Below are positions 1-5,407 of a stretch of 6,473 nucleotides of DNA, in pieces. The position numbers were made by a program, and so were the translations under genes. Position 1 is the first letter of the stretch, and each line of letters starts with the position of its first letter. Under the pieces are notes generated by a model that was not told the DNA's origin, made no database searches, and was given only the letters and a program-made list of their open reading frames with translations. The stretch lies in the NCBI GenBank assembly GCA_009885595.1, contig VFKJ01000239.1, positions 1 through 6,473 of the forward strand. The letters run 5' to 3'. This stretch comes from Myxococcales bacterium (GTDB lineage: Bacteria > Myxococcota > Myxococcia > Myxococcales > Myxococcaceae).

Positions 1-111
1 GACCTCGTGTGCCGCATCGGGTACTGCCTGCCTGCGACCCAGACCGTGTGCACCACGAACTGCGATTGCCCCACCAGCATGCGGTGCCTCGCCGGCACCT
101 GCGCTCCGTAA
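1..111 (+). CDS. C-terminal fragment of a Cys-rich, probably secreted protein (5' end outside window)
   Basis: The frame is open from base 1 and ends at TAA 109-111, giving the last 36 residues of a protein that begins upstream. Seven are cysteines, at fragment positions 4, 9, 17, 21, 23, 29 and 34, with a C-x3-C-D-C-P-x4-C-x4-C core. Spacing of this kind, with a 'DCP...C...G.C' ending, is common in disulfide-rich modules repeated in myxobacterial surface proteins and lipoproteins, so an extracytoplasmic location is likely. No catalytic motif is visible and the function cannot be given. A strong intrinsic terminator begins 17 nt after the stop, which supports the frame being the real end of a plus-strand gene. 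The fragment is too short to name a family. Confidence 0.72.
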   Translation, partial: DLVCRIGYCLPATQTVCTTNCDCPTSMRCLAGTCAP

Positions 112-128
112 GGAACGCGCTTGAATCG

Positions 129-162
129 GCCTCTCCCTGCGCTTCGCAGGGAGAGGCTTTTT
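129..162 (+). terminator. Rho-independent terminator of the Cys-rich gene
   Basis: A perfect 12-bp GC-rich stem (129-140 with 146-157, GCCTCTCCCTGC against its complement) closes a 5-nt loop (GCTTC, 141-145). It is followed at once by five T residues (158-162). It lies just downstream of the plus-strand stop at 111. The other side of the stem has no T-run on the minus strand, so it should terminate plus-strand transcripts only. Its arms contain CCTCTCCC/GGGAGAGG, also the core of the adjacent hairpin repeat. Confidence 0.9.
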
Positions 163-164
163 GC

Positions 165-211
165 GTCAGCCCTCTCCCCGACCCTCTCCCCCGCAGGGGA
201 GAGGGAGGCAG
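165..211. repeat. 47-bp hairpin repeat, copy 1
   Basis: The element has two left arms CCCTCTCCCC (170-179 and 182-191), a CGCA loop (192-195) and one right arm GGGGAGAGGG (196-205), flanked by GTCAG and AGGCAG. The second left arm and the right arm form a perfect 10-bp stem; the first left arm could compete for the same partner. It matches copy 2 at 44 of 47 positions, differing at two loop bases and one flank base. It ends 4 nt beyond the stop of the minus-strand M20 peptidase gene, where it could act as a 3' stabiliser or weak terminator. Elements of this CCCTCTCCCC...GGGGAGAGGG type recur between genes in many high-GC genomes and generate spurious 'SPLPDPLP' peptides. Confidence 0.85.
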
Positions 212-215
212 CTGG

Positions 216-1607
216 TTACTTCTTCAGCGCGGTCGCGAGCTCGGCGTACAGGTGAATGGCGCTCTTCACCGACTTCTCCCAGTCACCGAGATGCAGGCTC
301 TCGTTCTCGGAGTGCGCGTTCGTGTACGGGTCCTCCACGCCGATGAGCAGCGCAGGCACGCCGCCGAGCTCCTTGCTGAAGGGCTCGACGAACGGAATCG
401 ACCCGCCGCAACCGATGGCGACCGACTTGGTGCCGTAGCCCTTCTCGAGCGCGCGGAACGCCGCCTGGAACGCCGGACCCGACGGGTCCGTGTACCACCA
501 GCCCGCGGTCGACTCGGCCTTCACCGTGCACTCGAGGCCCCACGGCGTCGACGCCTCGAGCGCGTCGATCAGCTTCTGCTGCACTTCCTTCGGCTCGAGG
601 TTCGGCACCAGGCGAATGCCCACGCGCGCCCACGCCGACTCGCACACGATGTTGCGCGCGTCTTTGCGCGAGCTGGCCTGGATGGCGTTGATGGTCAGCG
701 AAGGCTGGCGCCAGTTCGTCTCCCACGGGTGGCGATCGCCGCCCATCATCTGAACGCCCGGGAGCAGGCCCGCCTGCTTGCGGAAGTGCTCGCGATCTCC
801 GGGCAGCGCCGCGATCGACGCCTTCTCCGCCTCGGTGAGCGGCTTCACCTGCTCCAGGATCCCCGGGATGGCGATGGTGCCGTCGGCCCCCGTGAGCGAG
901 GCGAGCATCTTCGAGAGCGCCATCACCGGGTCGGGCACCGGACCGCCCCACATCCCCGAGTGCAGCGACTGCTTGAGCGCGCGCACCTCGACGTCGACGG
1001 TGACCAGCCCGCGCAGCGCGGTGGTGATCGACGGCAGCCCCGTCTCGAAGTTGCTGGTGTCGGTGAGCACGATGCAGTCGGCCGACAACATCTGCCGGTG
1101 CTTCTGCAGGAAAGCGCTCAGGTGATCCGACCCGATCTCCTCCTCACCCTCGATCACCACCTTCACGTTGAGGGGCAGCGGGTCGCCCGACTGCAGCCAC
1201 GCGTCGACCGCGCTGGTGTGCACCACGATGCCCGCCTTGTCGTCGGCGGCGCCGCGCGCGTACATGCGGCCATCGCGCTCGGTGGGCTCGAAGGGCGGCG
1301 ACTTCCACGCCTCCTCGTCACCGGCCGGCTGCACGTCGTGGTGCGCGTACATGAGGATGGTGGGCTTGCCCGGCGCCTTGAGCACCTCGCCGTAGACGTA
1401 GGGGTGAGCGCCCTCGATCTCGAGCAACTGCACGTTGTCGAAGCCGCGCTTCTTGAGCAACTCCGCGGTGGCCTCAGCGCTCTTGCGCACCAGCTTCGGG
1501 TCGAAGCCGTCGAACGACACCGAGGGGATGCGCACCAGGGTCTTCAGATCTTCGAGGTACTCGTGCTTCTTCGCAGCGAACCGGGCCAGGGCGGAGTCGA
1601 TGGACAT
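216..1607 (-). CDS. M20-family zinc dipeptidase (carnosinase/CNDP-like)
   Basis: A cytosolic metallopeptidase expected to hydrolyse dipeptides or small peptides with a two-zinc centre; the true substrate cannot be read from sequence. All signature residues are present (numbering from the ATG at 1607, 463 aa): the HxD motif in MYAHHDVQP (H89, D91), the bridging Asp in GAADDKAG (about D122/D123), the EGEEEIGS motif with general base and metal-ligand Glu (E156, E157), a ligand Asp in LTDT (D183), the lid-domain LHSGMWGG (H216) typical of the CNDP/DUG1 branch, and the C-terminal ligand His in NAHSENES (H432). There is no signal peptide. Length is normal for the family. An in-frame ATG at 1619 also exists, but the 1607 ATG has GGAG (1614-1617) six nt upstream and gives the better N-terminus. 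The gene is last in the minus-strand run, 108 nt after the methyltransferase stop. Confidence 0.93.
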   Translation of the reverse strand: MSIDSALARFAAKKHEYLEDLKTLVRIPSVSFDGFDPKLVRKSAEATAELLKKRGFDNVQLLEIEGAHPYVYGEVLKAPGKPTILMYAHHDVQPAGDEEAWKSPPFEPTERDGRMYARGAADDKAGIVVHTSAVDAWLQSGDPLPLNVKVVIEGEEEIGSDHLSAFLQKHRQMLSADCIVLTDTSNFETGLPSITTALRGLVTVDVEVRALKQSLHSGMWGGPVPDPVMALSKMLASLTGADGTIAIPGILEQVKPLTEAEKASIAALPGDREHFRKQAGLLPGVQMMGGDRHPWETNWRQPSLTINAIQASSRKDARNIVCESAWARVGIRLVPNLEPKEVQQKLIDALEASTPWGLECTVKAESTAGWWYTDPSGPAFQAAFRALEKGYGTKSVAIGCGGSIPFVEPFSKELGGVPALLIGVEDPYTNAHSENESLHLGDWEKSVKSAIHLYAELATALKK

Positions 1608-1613
1608 GGGCGG

Positions 1614-1617
1614 CTCC
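1614..1617 (-). promoter_or_regulatory. Shine-Dalgarno site deciding the M20 peptidase start
   Basis: On the minus strand GGAG lies 6 nt before the ATG at 1607 and overlaps the codons that would follow the alternative ATG at 1619. The 1619 start has only a weak GGG nearby. This favours the shorter 463-residue product. Confidence 0.6.
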
Positions 1618-1715
1618 ATAGCCCATCAGTGGCCGGCACGCGCAGAAGCCCCACTCCGAACGCGCCGCGGCCACCGCCGCCAGGGTCCTCACCCGCGACT
1701 GACAAGACCCAACGA
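1618..1715. other. Gap between methyltransferase and peptidase genes
   Basis: About 100 nt without a gene. On the minus strand there is a TTGTCA hexamer but no -10-like box at a suitable distance, and only a 5-bp GGGTC/GACCC stem. I see no convincing promoter or terminator, so the peptidase may be read through from upstream or use a promoter not recognisable by eye. Confidence 0.4.
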
Positions 1716-2720
1716 TCAGCCGATCTGTCCGAGCACCACGTCGCAGTCGAGGCCGCCGTTCGAGACCCGGTGACGCTCCGCGATGGTGAGGCCCAGGTGC
1801 TCGGCGCCCTCCTGCAAGAGGAAGCCGAAGTACCAGCCAGGGCATGCGCTCTTCAGCGACTTGCCCAGCGAGCGATACAGCTTGCCCAGCTCGTCCCGCT
1901 CGCCCACCCGCTTGCCGTAGGGGAGGTTTCCGATCACCAGCCCCGTGGTGCCCCGCGAGACGAGCTTGGTGGCGTCGAGCCGCTCGAGCTTCAGCGACTC
2001 GAGCACGCCCGCCCGCTTCGCGTTCCTGCGCGCCGTGCCCAGCGCGCCCGCGTTGAGATCGCTGCCGGTGATGTTCGGCTTGGTGCCGGGCTTCTCCCGC
2101 GGCAGCGCGCGCCAGGCCTGCTCGTCGTGCGCGGGGAACTGCTCGAAGGCGAACTGGCGATTGCGCCCCGGAGCCAGCCCCAGCGCGCTCTCCGCCGCCT
2201 CGATGATCAGCGTGCCCGAGCCGCACATCACGTCCCACAGCGGCTCGTCAGGCTTCCACTTCGTCAACCGCAGCACGCCCGCCGCCAGCGTCTCGCGCAT
2301 CGGGGCGCGACCGACTTCCTGCCGGTAGCCGCGGAAGTGGAGCAGCTCACCCGAGGTGTCGAGGCTCACCTGGCAACCGTGCTTCGTGCCGCGCAGGAGC
2401 AGCTTCACTGCGCCCGGAGTCGAGGCCAGCACCCCGCCCCACTTTCCCGGGTCGACCCCGAACGCGTCGATCTCGAAGGCCGTGCCGTAGTCGCTCAGGC
2501 GCAGCTTTCGCAGCGCGTCTGGCGCGGGGACTTCGGCGACGCGCAGGAGGACTCGGCTCGCGATCCGGGACCAGAGGTTGATCGTCCGGTAGCTGCCGCG
2601 CGGGGCTTCCACCGTCACGCCACCGCTGGTGGGATCTGCGGGGAAGCCGAGGTCTTCCAGCTCTTCGGCGAGGACTCCTTCGAGTCCGGGCGTGGTGCCG
2701 ATGAAGAGGGTTTCGTTCAT
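1716..2720 (-). CDS. THUMP-type class I SAM-dependent RNA guanine-N2 methyltransferase (RlmL N-terminal half / Trm14-like, COG0116 type)
   Basis: Predicted to transfer a methyl group from SAM to the N2 of a guanine in rRNA or tRNA. The 334-residue protein has the family order: an N-terminal ferredoxin-like/THUMP region (about 1-125, starting with the usual 'TTPGLEGVLAEEL'), the linker FRGYR...RAPMRETLAAGVL (129-150), SAM motif I DVMCGSGT (163-170), motif II GSDLN (219-223) and the catalytic motif IV GNLPYG (264-269), an N-L-P-Y variant of N-P-P-Y. It is somewhat shorter than the roughly 370-390 residues usual for this group, mostly in the THUMP region, and lacks the RlmK half of E. coli RlmKL. 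The target (23S rRNA G2445-like or tRNA G6-like) cannot be decided, so no symbol is given. The ATG at 2718-2720 is preceded by GAGG inside hairpin repeat copy 2. Confidence 0.9.
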   Translation of the reverse strand: MNETLFIGTTPGLEGVLAEELEDLGFPADPTSGGVTVEAPRGSYRTINLWSRIASRVLLRVAEVPAPDALRKLRLSDYGTAFEIDAFGVDPGKWGGVLASTPGAVKLLLRGTKHGCQVSLDTSGELLHFRGYRQEVGRAPMRETLAAGVLRLTKWKPDEPLWDVMCGSGTLIIEAAESALGLAPGRNRQFAFEQFPAHDEQAWRALPREKPGTKPNITGSDLNAGALGTARRNAKRAGVLESLKLERLDATKLVSRGTTGLVIGNLPYGKRVGERDELGKLYRSLGKSLKSACPGWYFGFLLQEGAEHLGLTIAERHRVSNGGLDCDVVLGQIG

Positions 2721-2721
2721 G

Positions 2722-2768
2722 GTCAGCCCTCTCCCCGACCCTCTCCCCCTCGGGGGAGAGGGAGACAG
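2722..2768. repeat. 47-bp hairpin repeat, copy 2, carrying a ribosome-binding site
   Basis: Same architecture as the copy at 165-211: arms CCCTCTCCCC at 2727-2736 and 2739-2748, loop CTCG (2749-2752) and right arm GGGGAGAGGG (2753-2762), flanked by GTCAG and AGACAG. It fills almost the whole space between two minus-strand genes, beginning 1 nt before the methyltransferase ATG and ending 3 nt from the stop of the preceding gene. In the minus-strand RNA it reads as one CCCTCTCCCC arm followed by two GGGGAGAGGG arms, so the single pyrimidine arm can pair with either purine arm. Confidence 0.87.
2727..2736 (-). promoter_or_regulatory. Shine-Dalgarno sequence of the THUMP methyltransferase, inside repeat copy 2
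   Basis: On the minus strand this arm reads GGGGAGAGGG. Its GAGG (2728-2731) lies 7 nt before the ATG at 2718-2720, a good spacing. The same bases can pair with the CCCTCTCCCC strand at 2753-2762, which would hide the site. Alternatively that strand pairs with the nearer purine arm (2739-2748), leaving the site free. Confidence 0.65.
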
Positions 2769-2771
2769 TTT

Positions 2772-3605
2772 CTATAGGCCAAGCGTCCTGACGATCTTCG
2801 GCCGCACGCCGGTCTGCTCCAGCAGCGCCTCGAGCCGCTTCTTCGCGATGCCGTTCTGGTGCCCCACCCTGCGCGCGAGGATCAGCTCGTTCTTGAGCGA
2901 GTGTTCCCAACCCGCCAGCTCGGTGACCGTCACCTGGTAGCCGCTGGCCTCCAGCACCAGCGCCCGAATGACGTTGGAGAGGTGCGAGCCGAACTCGCGT
3001 CGGTGCCACGGGTGCGAGAACAAGGATTGCATCGCCGAGTCCACCTTCGGGCGCGCGTCCTTGAGCTGCTGCGCCACCTCGGCCTGGCAACAGGGCACCA
3101 GCGCGATGTGCTCGGCCTGGTGCGAGAGCGCCACCGCCATCGCGTCATCGGTCGCGGTGTCACACGCGTGCAGGGCCGTGAGCACGTTGATGCGCTCAGG
3201 GTAGGCCGCGCCCTCGATGTTCGCGGTCTCGAACTTCATCCGCTCGAAGTGCAGCACGCCCGCGCGCTCCTGCGCCTTGGAGGTCAGCTCGGGCCGCGAC
3301 TCCACCGAGAGCAGCTCGCCCTTCTCCTCGAGGAACAGCTCGTACAGCACGAAGCCCAAGTACGAGCTCCCGCTCCCCACGTCGACCACCCGGGGCTGGG
3401 CCACACGCTCGAACACGTCGTCGAGCGCGGGCTGCAAGAGCCCCACGAGGTGGTTGACCTGCTTGAGCTTGCGACGCGCGTCGGCGTTGAGCTGCCCGTC
3501 ACGCGTGACGAGGTGCAGCGTCTTGAGCAGCTCGATCGACTGGTTTTCGAGCAGCTCCCGGCGGACCTTCTTTGCCGGCACTGCCTCTCGGGCCTTCACG
3601 TTCAC
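2772..3605 (-). CDS. Class I SAM-dependent methyltransferase, Methyltransf_32 (GSTCD/Trm13-like) type
   Basis: A 277-residue protein with a Rossmann methyltransferase core. Motif I is VVDVGSGSSYLG (73-84), followed by an acidic residue at the end of strand 2 (VESRPEL, E102). The family hallmarks follow: ALHACDTATDDA (144-155) and VPCCQ (170-174), and a late EHSLKNELILA segment (234-244). The 'LHACD...CCQ' pair is characteristic of the Methyltransf_32 group, which includes eukaryotic GSTCD, METTL25/RRNAD1-like proteins and the distantly related tRNA methyltransferase Trm13. That makes an RNA or translation-related substrate plausible but unproven. A Lys/Arg-rich helical N-terminus (1-60) precedes the core. 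The start is GTG 3603-3605, 9 nt after the stop of the Nfu gene, with no clear Shine-Dalgarno sequence, so translation is probably coupled. An in-frame GTG two codons later is an alternative. Confidence 0.83.
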   Translation of the reverse strand: MNVKAREAVPAKKVRRELLENQSIELLKTLHLVTRDGQLNADARRKLKQVNHLVGLLQPALDDVFERVAQPRVVDVGSGSSYLGFVLYELFLEEKGELLSVESRPELTSKAQERAGVLHFERMKFETANIEGAAYPERINVLTALHACDTATDDAMAVALSHQAEHIALVPCCQAEVAQQLKDARPKVDSAMQSLFSHPWHRREFGSHLSNVIRALVLEASGYQVTVTELAGWEHSLKNELILARRVGHQNGIAKKRLEALLEQTGVRPKIVRTLGL

Positions 3606-3614
3606 GTCAGCGCG

Positions 3615-4187
3615 TCAGACCGCGACGACCTCGATGATCTCGGGGATCGCTTCCTTGAGGCGCGTCTCGATGCCCATGCGCAGGGTCGCCGTCGACGACG
3701 GGCACCCGGAGCAGCTGCCCTGCATGTGCAGGTAGACCGTGCCGTTCTCCACGCGATCGAGGGTGATGTCGCCGCCATCCATCGCGACCGCCGGCCGAAT
3801 CTCGGCGTCGAGGATCTCGCGAATGCGCTGCTCCATCGCGCCGCCGCTGCCGAGGGTGACGGCCGCCGCCGCGCTCCACGCCTCGAGCACCTCGGGCTTC
3901 ACCACCGCCTCGCCGTCGGTCAGGTGCTTGTCGAGCGCCAGCATCACCCCGTCGTTGAGCTCGTCCCACTCGCCCTCGTCACCCTTGGTGACGGTGACGA
4001 AGTTCGTGCCCAGCATCACCGCCATCACGCCCTTGATGTCGAAGAGCTTGCGGGCGAGCGGCGACTTCTCCTCGGCCACGTCCTTCGAGATGAAGTTCAT
4101 CGCGCCGCGGGGCAGCAGCGCGGTGTCGACCACGTACTTGAGGGTGCTGGGGTTGGGGGTCCACTCGAGCTGAATGTTGACGGACAT
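3615..4187 (-). CDS. nfu: Nfu-type iron-sulfur cluster scaffold/carrier protein
   Basis: A cytosolic Fe-S carrier expected to accept [4Fe-4S] clusters from the assembly machinery and deliver them to apo-enzymes. Numbered from the ATG at 4187 (190 aa), residues 1-90 form the Nfu N-terminal domain, opening with EWTPNPSTLKYVVD, the signature also seen in mitochondrial NFU1. A short Ala/Gly linker (about 103-116) leads to the C-terminal NifU-like domain, with VAMDGGDITL (about 134-143) and the cluster-binding CxxC in GSCSGCPSS (C159, C162). Both cysteines are intact and the length is normal. An upstream in-frame TTG (4196) would add only three residues and has no ribosome-binding site; the ATG gives the usual N-terminus. 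The gene lies 71 nt after the CNB-protein stop and 9 nt before the methyltransferase start, so it probably heads or belongs to an operon. Confidence 0.92.
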   Translation of the reverse strand: MSVNIQLEWTPNPSTLKYVVDTALLPRGAMNFISKDVAEEKSPLARKLFDIKGVMAVMLGTNFVTVTKGDEGEWDELNDGVMLALDKHLTDGEAVVKPEVLEAWSAAAAVTLGSGGAMEQRIREILDAEIRPAVAMDGGDITLDRVENGTVYLHMQGSCSGCPSSTATLRMGIETRLKEAIPEIIEVVAV

Positions 4188-4194
4188 GCCCTTC

Positions 4195-4222
4195 AATTAA
4201 GGACTTACCGCCTCGAAAGCAA
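4195..4222 (-). promoter_or_regulatory. Possible promoter for nfu with leaderless or near-leaderless transcript
   Basis: On the minus strand TTGCTT (4217-4222) and TTAATT (4195-4200) are separated by 16 nt, and TTAATT is 7 nt before the nfu ATG. Each hexamer matches the sigma-70 consensus at only three positions. It is, however, one of the few A/T-rich patches in a very GC-rich window, and no Shine-Dalgarno sequence is properly spaced (AAGGG is only 1 nt from the ATG). This fits a start site at or near the ATG, but weakly. Confidence 0.25.
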
Positions 4223-4227
4223 GCCAG

Positions 4228-4241
4228 CCTCCCCGGGGAGG
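4228..4241. repeat. 14-bp palindrome CCTCCCCGGGGAGG
   Basis: A perfect palindrome between the stop of the CNB gene (4259) and the nfu start (4187). As RNA it gives a 5-bp stem with a CCGG loop. No T-run follows on the minus strand, so it is not a classical terminator. It could be a weak 3'-end structure or a protein-binding site. Its C-rich/G-rich arms resemble a shortened form of the 47-bp hairpin repeat, which may be chance. Confidence 0.45.
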
Positions 4242-4258
4242 GAGCCATACCCAGCCAG

Positions 4259-5362
4259 TCAGCCCAGCCGCTCTGCTTCAGAGGTGAAATCAGTGAGGTC
4301 CAGCTCGAGCTCGATCGAGAGCGAGCTCTCGACCTCCAGCTCGGTGGAGATGACGTCCAGGTCGTCCTCCGAGGGCGCCGCCGGCAGCATCTTCTCCACC
4401 GGCTTCGAGACCTTGGCGACGCCCGAGGCCCGGCCGGGGAGCGGCAACATCTGGTTGGCTTCCCGCAGGTGCTGCACCAGCTGGCGGGCGAGCAGGTCGA
4501 CGATCTGAAAGGCGAAGCGGTGGCCTGCCGAGAAGAGCTGATCGAAGTCGCGATCGCTCATCTTCAGCAGCGTCGCAGGCCCGGTGGCCACGCAGCTGGC
4601 CGAGCGCAGGCCTGCGTCGATGCAGGCCACCACGCCGAACATGGTGCCCGCGGGCAGGTTGGCCAGCGTCTTCCCGTTGCGACCGACCGACACCTCGCCC
4701 TCGACGATGAAGTAGGCGCCATCTGTCTTTTCGCCTTCCGCGAAGATGGGCGACATCTCGGCGAGCTCGATCACCTCGAGCTTCTGCGCGAGCGCGAGCT
4801 TCACCACCGCCGGCAGGCCCTTGAACGCGGGGTAACGATCGACCATCTCCTTGGTGGGGCGGGGCCCGGGCGGCAGCGCCGGCGTCTGCACGCCCGCCTT
4901 CCCGGAAGGAACGATGCGATCGTTGGTGTTGCGCAGCCGGCCACAGAGATCGAACGCGATCTTCCGCAGCACCTTGAAGGCGGCGGGCACGAACGCGGCG
5001 CGCATCGCCTGGAACTCGTTGGCGTCGATCTGATGCGCGGGGCCCGACTGGGTGACGATCGCCGTGCCCGAGCGCGGGCCGTCGTCGACCAGCGCCATCT
5101 CGCCCACCACGTCGCTCTTCTTCGCGTACGCCACCACCACCGGTCGGTTCTGGCCCGCGGTCGTCGCCACCGAGACCTCGGTGCCTTCGCCCAGGACCCA
5201 CATCGCCTTGCCGGGATCGCCTTCACCGAAGAGCACGTCGCCCGCGCTCATCTCGACGGGCCTGAACAAGCGCAGCACGTCGTTCAGATCGGCGTCGCCC
5301 ACCAGCGAGAACAGCGGAATGCTTCGAATGAACTGCGCCAGCGCGGGATTGGCTGAACTCAT
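4259..5362 (-). CDS. Protein with two cyclic-nucleotide-binding domains and an acidic C-terminal tail
   Basis: A cytosolic signalling protein of 367 residues (numbered from the ATG at 5362). CNB domain 1 (about 12-135) keeps the phosphate-binding cassette core VGEMALVDDGPRSG, with Gly-Glu (G87, E88) and Arg (R97) that would contact the cyclic-nucleotide ribose and phosphate, so cAMP or cGMP binding is plausible. A Pro-rich linker (about 160-170) leads to CNB domain 2 (about 180-295). There the matching cassette reads FGVVACIDAGLRSAS, with the Glu lost but Arg (R253) kept, so binding is doubtful. The last 37 residues are acidic, with alternating acidic and hydrophobic residues (SIELELDLTDF). 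There is no helix-turn-helix, kinase or transmembrane segment, so it is not a CRP/FNR regulator; an adaptor or regulatory-subunit role is inferred. The chosen ATG has AGGA (5372-5375) nine nt upstream; an upstream GTG (5380) would add six residues. Confidence 0.88.
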   Translation of the reverse strand: MSSANPALAQFIRSIPLFSLVGDADLNDVLRLFRPVEMSAGDVLFGEGDPGKAMWVLGEGTEVSVATTAGQNRPVVVAYAKKSDVVGEMALVDDGPRSGTAIVTQSGPAHQIDANEFQAMRAAFVPAAFKVLRKIAFDLCGRLRNTNDRIVPSGKAGVQTPALPPGPRPTKEMVDRYPAFKGLPAVVKLALAQKLEVIELAEMSPIFAEGEKTDGAYFIVEGEVSVGRNGKTLANLPAGTMFGVVACIDAGLRSASCVATGPATLLKMSDRDFDQLFSAGHRFAFQIVDLLARQLVQHLREANQMLPLPGRASGVAKVSKPVEKMLPAAPSEDDLDVISTELEVESSLSIELELDLTDFTSEAERLG

Positions 5363-5371
5363 CGCGTTCTT

Positions 5372-5375
5372 TCCT
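5372..5375 (-). promoter_or_regulatory. Shine-Dalgarno site of the CNB-domain gene
   Basis: The minus strand reads AGGAAAG ahead of the ATG at 5362, with AGGA nine nt away. It lies inside the short extension that the alternative GTG at 5380 would translate, so it favours the ATG. Confidence 0.6.
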
Positions 5376-5381
5376 AGCACG

Positions 5382-5391
5382 GCTGGCCAGC
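5382..5391. promoter_or_regulatory. 10-bp palindrome GCTGGCCAGC in the divergent intergenic region
   Basis: A perfect palindrome almost exactly at the centre of the 45-bp gap (5363-5407) between the divergent CNB gene and the plus-strand secreted-protein gene. Its position suits an operator serving both genes. In such GC-rich DNA a 10-bp palindrome may also occur by chance, and no known regulator motif was recognised. Confidence 0.3.
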
Positions 5392-5397
5392 TACACT
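5392..5397 (+). promoter_or_regulatory. Possible -10 element for the secreted-protein gene
   Basis: TACACT matches the sigma-70 -10 consensus at four of six positions and ends 10 nt before the ATG at 5408, which would give a very short leader. No good -35 box lies 16-18 nt upstream (TCTTTC at 5369-5374 is the nearest). The only Shine-Dalgarno-like sequence is a weak GAG at 5398-5400. Confidence 0.22.
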
Positions 5398-5407
5398 GAG
5401 TAACCCC

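Noticed and set aside
129..211. Possible CRISPR-like or tandem repeat array
   Set aside because: The repeated arms are a terminator hairpin plus one hairpin repeat; there are no regularly spaced direct repeats with unique spacers.
161..346. Small plus-strand frame starting with MRQPSPRPSPPQGRGR
   Set aside because: The start is the translated hairpin repeat, a known type of spurious peptide, and the rest is antisense to the peptidase gene.
9..2777. Plus-strand open frame of 922 codons
   Set aside because: It lies opposite the M20 peptidase and THUMP methyltransferase genes, whose motifs are intact. Its translation is low-complexity, rich in Arg/Leu/His/Val, with no domain. Long antisense frames are expected in GC-rich DNA. 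It also runs through both hairpin repeats, giving SPLPDPLP-like peptides.
2859..4508. Plus-strand open frame of 549 codons
   Set aside because: It is antisense to three well-supported genes and has a His/Arg/Leu-rich translation without recognisable motifs.
4469..5356. Plus-strand open frame of 295 codons
   Set aside because: It is antisense to the CNB-domain gene, with a low-complexity His/Arg/Leu-rich translation and no domain.
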